Shown: positions 43,828-53,431, counted from the stretch's first letter. The stretch is 64,000 nt of DNA from Lewinella sp. IMCC34191 (GCF_003390935.1 NZ_QNQZ01000001.1:434001-498000), one strand, 5' to 3'. Program-made: numbers and translations. Notes: generated from the sequence alone by a model not told the origin.

Positions 43828-45204
43828 ATGCACATTGAAGAAGGGGTCCATTTGGGCGACCTCAAAGAGCGAATGGACCGGTTCTGGCAATTGTCGGGTC
43901 AAAAGATCGAATCCATCAACAACACCTACGACCACGCACAGGGCACCCCGGTCTACACCGCCGCCGGTAAATACACCACCCGTGGCTGGACCGAGTGGAC
44001 GCAGGGTTTCGAATACGGCTCGGCGATCCTGCAATTCGACGCGACGGGAGATGATGAATTTCTGGAGATTGGCCGACGGGGGACGGTGGAGAAGATGGCC
44101 AGCCACGTTAGCCACTTCGGCGTCCACGATCACGGCTTCAATAACGTCAGTACCTACGGTAACCTCCTGCGGCTCATGCGGGAGGGTAAGGTTCCAGAAC
44201 AAGATTGGGAACGGAATTTCTACGAGATGGCCCTCAAGATCAGCGGTTCCGTGCAGGCTCGCCGGTGGTCACCAATCAACGGCGGGGGAGGGTATCTCTA
44301 CTCCTTTAATGGTCCGCATTCCTTGTTTGTGGATACCATCCGCACCGTACGCGCGCTGTGCGTCAGCCGTGAAATGGGTCATTCCCTGATGGGGGATAAC
44401 GATCTTAACACCAGTCTGTTGGAGCGTGCGATCGAACACGGTAAAGCAACAGCCAAATACGCGATTTACTACGGCGAAGGTCGCGACAGCTACGACGAGT
44501 GGGGACGAACGGCCCACGAAAGCATCTTCAACGTGAACGACGGCAACTACCGCTGTCCGAATGCCCAACAGGGATTCTCCGGCTTTACGACGTGGACGCG
44601 CGGACTCGCTTGGGCGATGCTGGGGTTCGCCGAGCAACTACAATACCTTCGGACGCTCGATGCCGCCGACCTGGACGCGTACGGCGGTTTTGCCGCCATC
44701 GAGGCCATCTACCTGAAGGCCGCCCGGGCCACCTGCGATTTTTACATCGCCAACTCAGCCAGCGACGGCATACCTTACTGGGATACCGGTGCCCCTCAGT
44801 TGCACCGCCTAGGCGACTACACCGAACGGCCCGCGGACCCCTTCAACGAATTTGAACCGGTCGATAGCTCAGCCGCGGCTATCGGCTGCCAGGGCCTGTT
44901 GCGCCTGGGACGGTATTTACGCAACGGCTTTTCCAGGGACGCGGACCGCTACTTTCAGGCGGGGCTGACCGTCCTCCATACCTTGCTGGACGAACCGTAC
45001 ATGAGTACCGATCCGGATCACCAGGGATTGATCCTCCATTCGATTTACCACCGTCCGAATGGCTGGGACTATGTCCACGGAGGGGCTAAAATTCCCTACG
45101 GCGAATCCAGCATGTGGGGCGATTACCACGTCCGCGAAGCGGTCCTCTACGCGGGTCGGTTGCTGGATGGTAAAGACTATCACTTTTACGACTGCGTCCG
45201 CTAA
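43828..45204 (+). CDS. GH88 unsaturated glucuronyl hydrolase
   Basis: 458 residues from the ATG at 43828 (an upstream ATG at 43753 would add 25 residues that do not resemble a signal or domain). The alpha/alpha toroid family GH88 is seen in HDHGFNNVSTYGN, FVDTIRT, TWTRGLAWAMLGFAEQ, SSAAAIGCQGLLRL and HGGAKIPYGESSMWGDYHVREA. It hydrates and removes the 4,5-unsaturated uronate left at chain ends by polysaccharide lyases. No signal peptide, so it works in the cytoplasm on imported oligomers. First gene of the catabolic operon; a weak -7-like TATATTAG lies about 15 bases upstream. Confidence 0.92.
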   Translation: MHIEEGVHLGDLKERMDRFWQLSGQKIESINNTYDHAQGTPVYTAAGKYTTRGWTEWTQGFEYGSAILQFDATGDDEFLEIGRRGTVEKMASHVSHFGVHDHGFNNVSTYGNLLRLMREGKVPEQDWERNFYEMALKISGSVQARRWSPINGGGGYLYSFNGPHSLFVDTIRTVRALCVSREMGHSLMGDNDLNTSLLERAIEHGKATAKYAIYYGEGRDSYDEWGRTAHESIFNVNDGNYRCPNAQQGFSGFTTWTRGLAWAMLGFAEQLQYLRTLDAADLDAYGGFAAIEAIYLKAARATCDFYIANSASDGIPYWDTGAPQLHRLGDYTERPADPFNEFEPVDSSAAAIGCQGLLRLGRYLRNGFSRDADRYFQAGLTVLHTLLDEPYMSTDPDHQGLILHSIYHRPNGWDYVHGGAKIPYGESSMWGDYHVREAVLYAGRLLDGKDYHFYDCVR

Positions 45205-45214
45205 GCCTCCGATC

Positions 45215-46036
45215 ATGCCCCACGATCTATCCCGGCTGTGCATTCACAGTATCACGACCAAACCCTGGCCGCTGGCCACGGCCCTCGAGCGCTACGCAGC
45301 AGCTGGGGTCGGAGGCATAAGTATCTGGCAGGATGCCGCCCAGGCCACGGGCCTTCCCGAAACGCGGCGCTTACTTGACGCCTCACCGGTTGAGGTCGTC
45401 AGTTACGTACGCGGTGGATTCTTTCCGCACAGCAGCCCGGCTGCCCGGGAACAGGCCGTGACCGACAACCGGAAAATGATCGATGAGGCCGCAGAGATCG
45501 GCGCGCCGCTCCTGGTGCTGGTCTGCGGAGCGGAACCGGCGCAGTCATTGACCGAAAGCCGCGAACAGATTCGGGAGGGAATCGAACGCCTAATTCCCCA
45601 CGCCACCGCCAGCGGGGTACGCTTAGCCATCGAGCCGCTGCACCCGATGTACGCCGACACCCGGTCTGCCATCAATACCCTCAACCAGGCGAATGACCTG
45701 GCCGAGACCATAGATCATGATGCCGTAGGCGTGGCAGTGGATGTCTACCATTTGTGGTGGGACGACCGCTTAAAGGCTCAAATCCTGCGCTGCGGCGCCC
45801 AAAATAACCTGTACGCCTTTCATATCTGCGACTGGAAAGTACCCACTATGGATATGTTGCTCGACCGCGGGCTGATGGGGGAGGGCTGCATCGACCTGCC
45901 GCTTATCCGCTCCTGGGTCGAGGCGGCCGGCTTCGACGGGTACCACGAAGTGGAGATCTTTTCCGAAACGCACTGGGCTAAGGACCAGGACTGCTATCTG
46001 GAAGAAATTATCAGCGCGTACCGCGAAAAATCCTGA
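45215..46036 (+). CDS. Sugar phosphate isomerase/epimerase-like TIM-barrel protein
   Basis: 273 residues from the ATG at 45215, 10 bases after the GH88 stop; the frame is open earlier, inside GH88. Xylose isomerase-like / AP-endonuclease-2 barrel with metal-ligand candidates in AIEPLHPMYADT (Glu, His), VAVDVYHLWWD (Asp, His), AFHICDW (His) and HEVEIFS (Glu). The family isomerises or epimerises keto-sugars or sugar acids. Operon position between GH88 and a Gfo/Idh/MocA oxidoreductase indicates uronate- or keto-sugar catabolism; the exact step is not known. Confidence 0.87.
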   Translation: MPHDLSRLCIHSITTKPWPLATALERYAAAGVGGISIWQDAAQATGLPETRRLLDASPVEVVSYVRGGFFPHSSPAAREQAVTDNRKMIDEAAEIGAPLLVLVCGAEPAQSLTESREQIREGIERLIPHATASGVRLAIEPLHPMYADTRSAINTLNQANDLAETIDHDAVGVAVDVYHLWWDDRLKAQILRCGAQNNLYAFHICDWKVPTMDMLLDRGLMGEGCIDLPLIRSWVEAAGFDGYHEVEIFSETHWAKDQDCYLEEIISAYREKS

Positions 46037-46065
46037 ATTTAAAAGCCACGACAAAATCTAGCACC

Positions 46066-47259
46066 TTGGAAAAATCAATCGGACTCGCCGTTCTACCCGA
46101 CACCGATCAGCAACGTCATACCGTAGGCATCATCATGAACGGGGTAACCGGTCGAATGGGGACGAACCAGCACCTGTTGCGCTCCATCGTCGCGATCCGG
46201 GAACAGGGAGGCATCGCCACGCCGGACGGGGGAACAGTCTACCCGGAACCGATCCTGGTGGGCCGCAATCTGGAAAAGCTGCGTGCACTCGGCGAGCGCA
46301 CAGGCATCGATCGAATGACAACTAAGCTGGACGAAGCACTAGCCGATGACTTTTACCAGATTTACTTCGACGCGCAAATCACCGGGCGACGGTACGCCGC
46401 GGTCAAGAAAGCCATCGCTGCCGGCAAGCATGTGTACTGTGAGAAGCCCACGGGTACGAGCCTGGAGAAAGCCCTCGATTTATACCGCCTGGCGGAAGCG
46501 GCGGGCGTGAAGCATGGGGTAGTGCAGGATAAACTCTGGTTGCCGGGACTGCGCAAACTGAAGCGGCTGATGGAGGCCGACTTTTTTGGCGACATCCTGA
46601 GCGTGCGGGGGGACTTCGGCTACTGGGTATTCGAAGGGACCAGCATTCCCGCCCAAAGACCGAGCTGGAATTACCGTAAGGAGGACGACGGCGGTATCAT
46701 GGTGGATATGCTCTGCCACTGGCGCTACGTGCTCGACAATTTATTCGGGGACGTGAAGAGCGTATTCTGCCTGGGCGCCACCCATATCCCGAAGCGGGTA
46801 GACGAGCGTGGAGACACCTACTCCGCCACCGCCGACGATGCCGCCTACGCCGTCTTCGAGCTGGCCGGCGGCGTAGTGGCCCAATTTAATTCCAGTTGGG
46901 TGACCCGCGTGCGCCGCGACGATTTACTCACTATTCAGGTGGACGGTACCCGTGGATCCGCCGTTGCCGGGCTAAGAGAGTGCCGCATCCAGCATTATGG
47001 CAATACCCCGAAGCCCGTCTGGAACCCGGACATCCCCCAACCCATCGACTTTTACGCAGACTGGGCCACCGTGCCGGAGCAGGAGCCCTACGCAAATGCC
47101 TTCCGGGCCCAATGGGAACTATTCCTGAAACACGTGGTACTGGACACTCCCTTCCCCTACGGTTTGTTGGAGGGCGCGAAGGGTGTTCAACTTGCGGAGT
47201 TGGGGCTGAAGAGCTGGGAAGAGCGCTGTATGCTGCCGGTCAACCAACTAAACGTCTGA
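46066..47259 (+). CDS. Gfo/Idh/MocA-family NAD(P)-dependent oxidoreductase
   Basis: 397 residues. Start is a TTG at 46066: the Rossmann motif GIIMNGVTGRMG lies at about residue 21, no ATG precedes it and the only internal ATG would destroy the fold. N-terminal dinucleotide-binding domain with the EKPTG motif near 126, then the alpha/beta C-terminal domain (VDMLCHWRYVLDNLFG). These enzymes oxidise or reduce sugars at a ring carbon. The neighbour order isomerase-Gfo-SDR suggests successive redox steps on the sugar freed by GH88. The gap to the previous gene is 29 bases. Confidence 0.88.
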   Translation: MEKSIGLAVLPDTDQQRHTVGIIMNGVTGRMGTNQHLLRSIVAIREQGGIATPDGGTVYPEPILVGRNLEKLRALGERTGIDRMTTKLDEALADDFYQIYFDAQITGRRYAAVKKAIAAGKHVYCEKPTGTSLEKALDLYRLAEAAGVKHGVVQDKLWLPGLRKLKRLMEADFFGDILSVRGDFGYWVFEGTSIPAQRPSWNYRKEDDGGIMVDMLCHWRYVLDNLFGDVKSVFCLGATHIPKRVDERGDTYSATADDAAYAVFELAGGVVAQFNSSWVTRVRRDDLLTIQVDGTRGSAVAGLRECRIQHYGNTPKPVWNPDIPQPIDFYADWATVPEQEPYANAFRAQWELFLKHVVLDTPFPYGLLEGAKGVQLAELGLKSWEERCMLPVNQLNV

Positions 47260-47262
47260 CCG

Positions 47263-48042
47263 ATGGCCGCACACCACACCGCTTTCGTGACGGGGGGCAG
47301 CCGGGGCATCGGGCTGGGCATCGTACGGTCGCTCATCGGCCAGGGGTACGAAGTGGCGCTAAACGGCGTCCGTGCGGAGCGCGACATCGGCGATCTGCTG
47401 GCGGAGCTCAGGGAGTCCTCCGAGCGCGACGTCCACTACGTACAGGGGAACGTCGGCGATACCGAGGAACGGGAGCGTATCGTAGACGAAGTTTACGGTA
47501 AACTGGGTCACCTGAACGTGCTGGTCAATAACGCGGGCGTGGCACCCCGCGAGCGCGGGGATTTACTCGACATGTCGGAACATAGCTATGACCGGGTCAT
47601 GGGAATCAACCTAAAGGGGCCGTTCTTTCTCACCCAGGCCATCGCCCGCCGGATGGTCGCAAACCGCCGGGAGGACGATCACTTTTCGGCCTACGTGATC
47701 AACGTTGGTTCCATCTCCGCCACGGTAGCCAGTATCAACCGCGGACAGTACTGTACGTCCAAGGCGGGTATGGGGATGATGACGCAGCTTTTCGCCGCCC
47801 GGCTGGCCGGGGAGGGCATACCCGTGTACGAGCTACGCCCCGGAATCATCAAAACGGACATGACCAGTGCGGTAACCGAAAAGTACGACCGGCTGATCGC
47901 GGACGGTCTGACCCTGCAACCGAGATGGGGAACGCCAAAGGATGTCGGGCGGGCCGTAGCCGCCCTCGTGCGCGGAGACTTTCCCTATTCCACCGGGCAG
48001 GTCATCATGATCGACGGTGGACTCACTATCCCCAGACTCTGA
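47263..48042 (+). CDS. Short-chain dehydrogenase/reductase
   Basis: 259 residues with the classical SDR motifs: cofactor loop TGGSRGIG near 10-17, NNAG near 89, catalytic Y163-x-x-x-K167 in YCTSK and the C-terminal DGGLTI. It follows the Gfo/Idh/MocA stop by 3 bases. By context a KduD-like 2-dehydro-3-deoxygluconate or keto-sugar reductase is likely; sequence alone supports only the SDR family and not fatty-acid synthesis. Confidence 0.9.
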   Translation: MAAHHTAFVTGGSRGIGLGIVRSLIGQGYEVALNGVRAERDIGDLLAELRESSERDVHYVQGNVGDTEERERIVDEVYGKLGHLNVLVNNAGVAPRERGDLLDMSEHSYDRVMGINLKGPFFLTQAIARRMVANRREDDHFSAYVINVGSISATVASINRGQYCTSKAGMGMMTQLFAARLAGEGIPVYELRPGIIKTDMTSAVTEKYDRLIADGLTLQPRWGTPKDVGRAVAALVRGDFPYSTGQVIMIDGGLTIPRL

Positions 48043-48067
48043 ACGGAAACGCTATATTCAAGCAGGC

Positions 48068-48316
48068 ATGGCAGAAACGAAGAAGCATACGGGGTGGACG
48101 ATTTGCTGCGCGCTTGCCATCATCATCATGCTGACGGCATTTACGCCGCTATTTCTGCCGGCCGGGGAGTCGGAACCCCGCCTTGCGGGCATGCCGTACA
48201 CCCTCTGGAGCGGCATCGGACTATGTATGGTGATGGTCGTACTGACCGCCGTCGCAACCATCGTCCATCCCGGCGGACGCAGGAAGGTGGAGACCGCAGA
48301 CAACGAACCGGCCTAA
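48068..48316 (+). CDS. Small two-span membrane protein preceding the SSS symporter
   Basis: 82 residues from the ATG at 48068 (the frame is open upstream inside the SDR gene). Two hydrophobic helices (about 10-31 and 47-66) flank a short periplasmic loop, followed by a charged C-terminus (HPGGRRKVETADNE). It ends 3 bases before the symporter start. Small DUF3311-like proteins occur in exactly this position before sodium:solute symporters, but the family assignment here rests on size and position. Confidence 0.75.
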   Translation: MAETKKHTGWTICCALAIIIMLTAFTPLFLPAGESEPRLAGMPYTLWSGIGLCMVMVVLTAVATIVHPGGRRKVETADNEPA

Positions 48317-48319
48317 CCT

Positions 48320-49744
48320 ATGCTACAATCCCTGATCATTGTCGGATGCGTCTATGTGGCATTGCTCATCGGGGTTTCCGTCTGGCAGCGGCGCATCAAC
48401 GAGGACAGCCGCGACTACCTGCTGGCGGGCGGTAGCCTGAATAGCATCCTGGGGCTATTCACCTTCGCCGCCACGCTATTCAGCACTTTTACGCTGCTTG
48501 GAATGCCCGACCTCTTTCGCGTCAACGGGGTAGGGGCCTGGCACTTTCTGGCCGTAAGCGATATGGCACTGATCTTCGGCGTGATCTGGGTCGGATACCA
48601 CTTCCGGCGTGTTGCCCTACGCCAGGGTTATTGGGGCATGGCCGGGTTTCTCAACTTGCGCTACGGTAACCGCCTGGCGGGTGCGGTGGCGTTTTTCGGC
48701 GTTTTTGTGTTCCTCATCCCCTACGTCGCTATCCAGATAAAGGGCGTTTCGGATTTCGTAGCCCTGGCCTTTCCCGGCTTCCTGCCCGTCTGGGCCTGGT
48801 CGGTGGGCCTGGTCGCCATCATGTTACTGTACAGTGAGCTCGGCGGCCTGAAGGCAATCATCTACAACGACGCGATCCAGGGGCTCATCCTCCTGGTGGT
48901 CATCTGGATCGTGGGGCTGAGCTGCCTGGGTCAGGTGGGCGGACTCGAGGCCGGTTACGCTACGCTGGAAGCGCGGGAGCCGGCGCTGCTGAGCGTACCG
49001 GGCCCGAACGGATTGTTCACCCCGCAATTTCTCATCGGCTCGGCGGTAGCTATCCTGATGATCCCCTTTACCCAGCCGCAGGTCAGCATTCGCCTGGCCA
49101 TCATGGAAACCGACCGGGCAATGTACCGCATGGCCGTCGGAGTGGGTGTATTCGCCATTCTGGTCATCCTGCCCACGGCCTTTATCGGTCTTTACGGCTC
49201 GATCCGCTACCCCGATCTGACCGCCTTCGAGTTTTTACACCGGGCCCTGGTCGTTGACCAGCCTTCCACCCTGGCCGCCTTCGTACTTATCGGTTTGCTC
49301 GCGGCAGCTATCTCTACGGCCGATTCGCAGATCTTCGCGCTGGGCACCGAGCTGCGCTCCCTCATGAATTCCGATGACGACCGGGCAATGCTGCGGTTGA
49401 CTAAAGTCGGTATCGTCGTCTTCGCCCTACTGGCGCTGAGTTTCAGTCTGATCGCGGGCGATCAACTGGCGCTCCTGGCCCGCACGAGTTTCGCGGGAAC
49501 CGCCCTGCTGGCGCCTATGATCTTCACGGGCATTTTTGCGCGTCGGGGGGCTGGTGGCACGCTGCTGCCGGTTGCTACGCTGCTTGCCATCCTCCTTTTT
49601 CTGTTCTCCCTCCTCGGCTTCATTCCCGAAGCATTGGCGGGACTCCGGGTGGACTTGCTTTTGCTCCTGGGCCTTGGCTTATTAGCCGCGGTTTTGGCCG
49701 TATTTAGGGGCGGCGGTGCGCAGGATAAGAGCAGTTTGGAATAA
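48320..49744 (+). CDS. Sodium:solute symporter (SSS/SLC5 family)
   Basis: 474 residues with 13 predicted membrane segments; SLC5 features include RDYLLAGGSLN near the first helix, GFLNLRYGNRLAG and ISTADSQIFALGTELRS. Couples sodium entry to uptake of a sugar, uronate or other solute across the inner membrane. Last gene of the GH88 operon, so its substrate is probably the glycan-derived mono- or disaccharide. The final codons (RGGGAQDKSSLE) are contributed by a copy of the dispersed repeat. The convergent GH30 gene ends 30 bases further. Confidence 0.9.
   Translation: MLQSLIIVGCVYVALLIGVSVWQRRINEDSRDYLLAGGSLNSILGLFTFAATLFSTFTLLGMPDLFRVNGVGAWHFLAVSDMALIFGVIWVGYHFRRVALRQGYWGMAGFLNLRYGNRLAGAVAFFGVFVFLIPYVAIQIKGVSDFVALAFPGFLPVWAWSVGLVAIMLLYSELGGLKAIIYNDAIQGLILLVVIWIVGLSCLGQVGGLEAGYATLEAREPALLSVPGPNGLFTPQFLIGSAVAILMIPFTQPQVSIRLAIMETDRAMYRMAVGVGVFAILVILPTAFIGLYGSIRYPDLTAFEFLHRALVVDQPSTLAAFVLIGLLAAAISTADSQIFALGTELRSLMNSDDDRAMLRLTKVGIVVFALLALSFSLIAGDQLALLARTSFAGTALLAPMIFTGIFARRGAGGTLLPVATLLAILLFLFSLLGFIPEALAGLRVDLLLLLGLGLLAAVLAVFRGGGAQDKSSLE
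49709..49735 (+). repeat. Dispersed GGCGGCGGAGCGCAGG repeat, copy C (3' end of symporter)
   Basis: GGCGGCGGTGCGCAGG (49709-49724) followed by ATAAGAGCAGT; one mismatch in the core relative to copies A and B. In frame it encodes GGAQDKS, in the same reading phase as copy A inside rlmG. It lies 7 bases before the symporter stop codon. Confidence 0.75.
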
Positions 49745-49774
49745 CAGGAAGAACGGTAATACCCTCGACCATTT

Positions 49775-51847
49775 CTACTGCTTCACGAGCATGCGGGAGA
49801 TCGTTCCGCTTGCCGTCTGCACGCGACAAGTGTACAACCCCCGTGGAAGCCCTTCCAGATCGATAGGGAGCCGATGGTTTCCCACCGCTAACCTTTGATT
49901 GCACACCGTGCGGAGCAACCTTCCGTTCAGGTCGTGTAGGGAAGCGTGCACCTTTTCTGGCCGGTGGAGCCTGATCGGAAGGGCGGTCATACCACCGGAA
50001 GGATTCGGTTCGGGTTGCCCTACTTCTGGGACATCCATAGGAGGAACCCCTGACACCGCGGTGGAAAGCGCGGCACCGGTCAGCGTAACTATCCCGTAAG
50101 CGGGAACGGTGACGCTTATTTCCCCGTCGGCCATCGTGACGGTTGATGATGTCCAGTAATTTCCGGAAGCGGAGGTGTAGACGGAAAGTTCGGAATCAGC
50201 CGGTGCCGGTCCGGTAAAGCTGATCGCCGGTGTCATGCTTTCCTGGCTGCCGTTAATCAGTACGACCGTTATCATCCCGTCCTTGTCCCGGGTGTATGCG
50301 CTAACGTACAGTATCGAATCGGAGGCCGTAGTAGCAACGCGATAGGCCCCGGGCCGGATGTAGCGGAAGAAGTGTTTAGCGGCGTTGTATTTCGCGGACT
50401 GATTTCCCTGAGATTCATTGGTTAATCCGAAGTCCGTCACGCTGCCATCCTCTTCACCATCGATAAAGGTCCAATACACCCAGGCGCTTTGGCGGCCCGT
50501 AGTGAGGGCTTGGTGAATACGCAGTCCGAGGCTCCAGGCGCCCTGTGAGGGGAAAGCATCGGTCGGAAACAACCAGGCTTCGTTTTCTCCGGACGTTTCG
50601 GTCATCCATGACTTTTTGCCGTAGTCGGTAAAGCCGGCAATGCTGTCGGGGATACCTGGCGCGGGACCGTCTTCCCAGCCGTTGGCCCACCAGTCCCAGG
50701 AAGTGGAGGTGGCGCCGGAAGCGCTGACGCCGTCGCGGCCGTAGCCGTGGATACAGAAGAAGTCGATGGCGGCGAGCGCAGCGGAATCTTTGGCGATCTC
50801 GGTGAGGTAGTGTAAGTTTTTGTGAGTCACGTCGTCCCCGCCTCCGTACTGCCACATTCCGTAGGCGTCATTCCCGAGCAGGTCTTCCGGCCCCATGATC
50901 TTTATCTGGCGTAGATCCGGGTGGCGGTCCAGCTCGGCCCGGGCGGCCTTGAGGGCGGCGATGTATTGACTGCTGAGCGGGTAAGTCGCGCTGTTGTAAT
51001 ACTGCTCGAAATTCAATTCATTCTGAATACTGATGGCGTAAAAGCTGACGTCGTGGTACTGCTGGAAGCCCCGCAGATAAGCAGCCAGGCCTCGCGCAAA
51101 CTGGGTGAGCGCGGAGGTCGGGCCCGTTCCGCCCAGTTCCGTATCGTCGAAGACCGGTAGGGGCTCGTCAGAAACGTCCAGCATGCCGCCGGCGTAGTTT
51201 CCGCCCCATACGAAAGGCCAGGGCGTACCCTGTACGGGACCGGGCCACCAGTTTTGATTCCAACTGTTTCCGCTGGATATCTTCAGCCACGGAGCCGGCG
51301 ACCACATGGAGGCAATCAACTTGAAGTCGCCACTATCCTGTATCGTGGCCTTACCCACCTGGATCAGGTCATTGTCGGTGTACGTGAAGTACGCCTTATT
51401 CACATCGATATCCGGCCCCATCACGGCGATCGGTGCGTTATATCCACCGTAGTCCCGCGAGTAGTCATTCGGTCCGGTATAGGTCCGCGCGCGATTCTCT
51501 TCCGGCCCGTTCGGATTATCCGGGTCTTCCAGGTTCAGTGGACTATCGGTTCCCCCACCCATAAACCACGGACTGTAGACATTAAGGTCTCCGTAAGGGG
51601 AAACGAATTGGGGCACGATGTCCACGCGGTAGATAGACGCGCCCAGGTCATCATAGTAGAGATCGGTGACCCATTCCTCTCTTGACAGGTTGCCGTCCTG
51701 AAAGGCGCCGAAGCCATCGATGATCTGCTCTTTCTTGCTTAGATCGACGGTCACCGTTGCTGACTGGGTAAATGCGGGAACCGCCGCGAGGAGCGCGACA
51801 AGCGTCAGGGGGATGCGGAAGGAATAGGGTAGGTGCTTATTGATCAT
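49775..51847 (-). CDS. Secreted GH30-family glycoside hydrolase with T9SS sorting domain
   Basis: 690 residues. Signal peptide (about 1-27, ending FTQS), GH30 barrel opening with IIDGFGAFQDG, acid/base E277 in IQNELNF and nucleophile E417 in MTETSGEN, a beta-side domain (to about 600) and a C-terminal type A T9SS sorting domain (PNPSGGMTALPI ... GLYTCRVQ). It should act outside the cell as an endo- or exo-glycosidase before import by the adjacent SusCD. GH30 subfamilies cut beta-1,6-glucans, beta-1,6-galactans, xylans and others; the subfamily is not resolved. The gene follows SusD by 6 bases on the minus strand. Confidence 0.9.
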   Translation of the reverse strand: MINKHLPYSFRIPLTLVALLAAVPAFTQSATVTVDLSKKEQIIDGFGAFQDGNLSREEWVTDLYYDDLGASIYRVDIVPQFVSPYGDLNVYSPWFMGGGTDSPLNLEDPDNPNGPEENRARTYTGPNDYSRDYGGYNAPIAVMGPDIDVNKAYFTYTDNDLIQVGKATIQDSGDFKLIASMWSPAPWLKISSGNSWNQNWWPGPVQGTPWPFVWGGNYAGGMLDVSDEPLPVFDDTELGGTGPTSALTQFARGLAAYLRGFQQYHDVSFYAISIQNELNFEQYYNSATYPLSSQYIAALKAARAELDRHPDLRQIKIMGPEDLLGNDAYGMWQYGGGDDVTHKNLHYLTEIAKDSAALAAIDFFCIHGYGRDGVSASGATSTSWDWWANGWEDGPAPGIPDSIAGFTDYGKKSWMTETSGENEAWLFPTDAFPSQGAWSLGLRIHQALTTGRQSAWVYWTFIDGEEDGSVTDFGLTNESQGNQSAKYNAAKHFFRYIRPGAYRVATTASDSILYVSAYTRDKDGMITVVLINGSQESMTPAISFTGPAPADSELSVYTSASGNYWTSSTVTMADGEISVTVPAYGIVTLTGAALSTAVSGVPPMDVPEVGQPEPNPSGGMTALPIRLHRPEKVHASLHDLNGRLLRTVCNQRLAVGNHRLPIDLEGLPRGLYTCRVQTASGTISRMLVKQ

Positions 51848-51853
51848 GGGTCG

Positions 51854-53431
51854 TTAGTATCCTGGGTTATTTTCCGAAATCGCGGAGTTGCGGTCTATCT
51901 CGGCTTGTGGAATGGGGAGGACCAGATTCTTGGGGTATTCGAACTGGAATTCGGCGGAGAGGTCGGAACTGAAGTAGGCATCGCTGCCGTCCCAATTCTG
52001 TAGCGACAGGTCCCCGGCGGCATCGTAGCGCTTTAGGTCGAACCACCGCTTTTCCTTCTCCCCGCACAGTTCGATGATGCGTTCCGCCCGAATCCATTCC
52101 AGCACGACCGCCGGGTCAGATTCAGCGGTGTCGTACGCCTCGGGAAGCGTGACGTCCGTGATGGTATCGGAGGTCGCCCAGTTACTTGCCCTTTCCCGTA
52201 GCCGGTTCACGAGTTCGATGGCTTCCGGAAGGTTTCCGCCCGAGCGAACCATTCCTTCCGCCGCCAGCAGCATAGCATCGGCGTACCGAAGGATACGAAC
52301 GTTGTTCTGGGAGGCTGGCCTGCCACTTTGCGTCAGCACCTCCAGGCCTGCCTTTCCGTACTTGGTAAAGCTTCGGTCGTCTTCCGTGAAGTAGGCGATG
52401 CGGGGATCGCTGCCGTAGGCATTGAAGATTTTCTCGGTGACGCGCCACGGCGTGCCGACTAAGTTGTTGCGTGCCGCGGTCGGCTCCACGGTGTAGAAAC
52501 CCCAAAAGGTCGACATCGACTCTACGCCCCTCCAGGCCCCGTCATTGTACAACCAGGGGTTATCTCCCTTGGGCGCAGCGGAAGCCTGAAATTCGAAAAG
52601 CGACTCGGAATTGTTTTCCGTCAGCGCGTTGAAGTTGTCGGTATAATTCGGGGTGAGTTCACGCCCCTCTATGTTCTTAAATGCCTCAACGGCTGCCGAA
52701 TAGTCGGCGGTGTTGCCGGTGTAGTTCCCCCTGAAGACCAGCGCTTTGGTTAGCAGTCCGTAGGCGGCCGGTCGGTTGACTCGTCCGAGATCCCGGGCCT
52801 CCCACGATTCGGGCAGGAGCGGTGCCGCGGTTTGCAAATCGGTCACGATCTGGTCGAGCAGGTCCACGCCCTGCGATCGAGGCTGATCGGTATTTTCGCT
52901 CGTAAGGCGTTCGTTAATATTCGGTGCGGTCCCGTAAAGATTGAATAGCATGAAGTTGGCCAGTGACCGCAGGAAAAGTGCTTCACCGCGATGCACCTCC
53001 AGGAAGGAGGGGTCATCGAAGTTTTCCGGTTCAGCCTGTTCGGTTTTTTGGATCACCAGATTCGACCGTTGCAACAGCTCGTAAGTCTTCTCCCACATAT
53101 AAGCTACCCGGCCGTCGCTGGGGGAGATCCCGGAAAACAACTCCCACCGGCCGTAGGGCCCGGAAGCCTCCGTTATATCGTCACCCATCAGGTGAAAAAC
53201 AGGCGCCATATTGGGCGTAGCGGTTGAACCGCCACCGAACCAGTACCAGTCGGTCATTTTGGCGTAGGCGTTGAACAGCGCTCGCTCGAATTCAAGTTCC
53301 GTTGAAAAATAGCTGTCCTCCGTCACACCCAGCGGAGGCGTTTCGACCCGTTCGGGATCACAGGCGTAGAAGGTCAGCAGGCAGGCCGCGGCCACGACGG
53401 AGGACAGGGAAGTATAGATGCGAAAAGACAT
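51854..53431 (-). CDS. SusD/RagB-family lipoprotein of the uronate/rhamnose PUL
   Basis: 525 residues from the ATG at 53431 (8 codons inside the longest frame), which starts the signal with lipobox FYAC (Cys24). SusD blocks: TEDSYFSTELEFERALFNAY, GEALFLRSLANFMLFNLYG, ILRYADAMLLAAEGMVRSGG and IRAERIIELCGEKEKRWFDLKR, ending SAISENNPGY. Surface glycan-binding partner of the SusC encoded 30 bases upstream. Confidence 0.95.
   Translation of the reverse strand: MSFRIYTSLSSVVAAACLLTFYACDPERVETPPLGVTEDSYFSTELEFERALFNAYAKMTDWYWFGGGSTATPNMAPVFHLMGDDITEASGPYGRWELFSGISPSDGRVAYMWEKTYELLQRSNLVIQKTEQAEPENFDDPSFLEVHRGEALFLRSLANFMLFNLYGTAPNINERLTSENTDQPRSQGVDLLDQIVTDLQTAAPLLPESWEARDLGRVNRPAAYGLLTKALVFRGNYTGNTADYSAAVEAFKNIEGRELTPNYTDNFNALTENNSESLFEFQASAAPKGDNPWLYNDGAWRGVESMSTFWGFYTVEPTAARNNLVGTPWRVTEKIFNAYGSDPRIAYFTEDDRSFTKYGKAGLEVLTQSGRPASQNNVRILRYADAMLLAAEGMVRSGGNLPEAIELVNRLRERASNWATSDTITDVTLPEAYDTAESDPAVVLEWIRAERIIELCGEKEKRWFDLKRYDAAGDLSLQNWDGSDAYFSSDLSAEFQFEYPKNLVLPIPQAEIDRNSAISENNPGY

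Noticed and set aside
45781-45810. A fifth, degenerate copy of the dispersed repeat on the minus strand (GCGCCGCAGCGCAGGATTTGAG)
   Set aside because: Two core mismatches plus a divergent tail, and the encoded ILRCGAQNN fits the isomerase family; likely chance.
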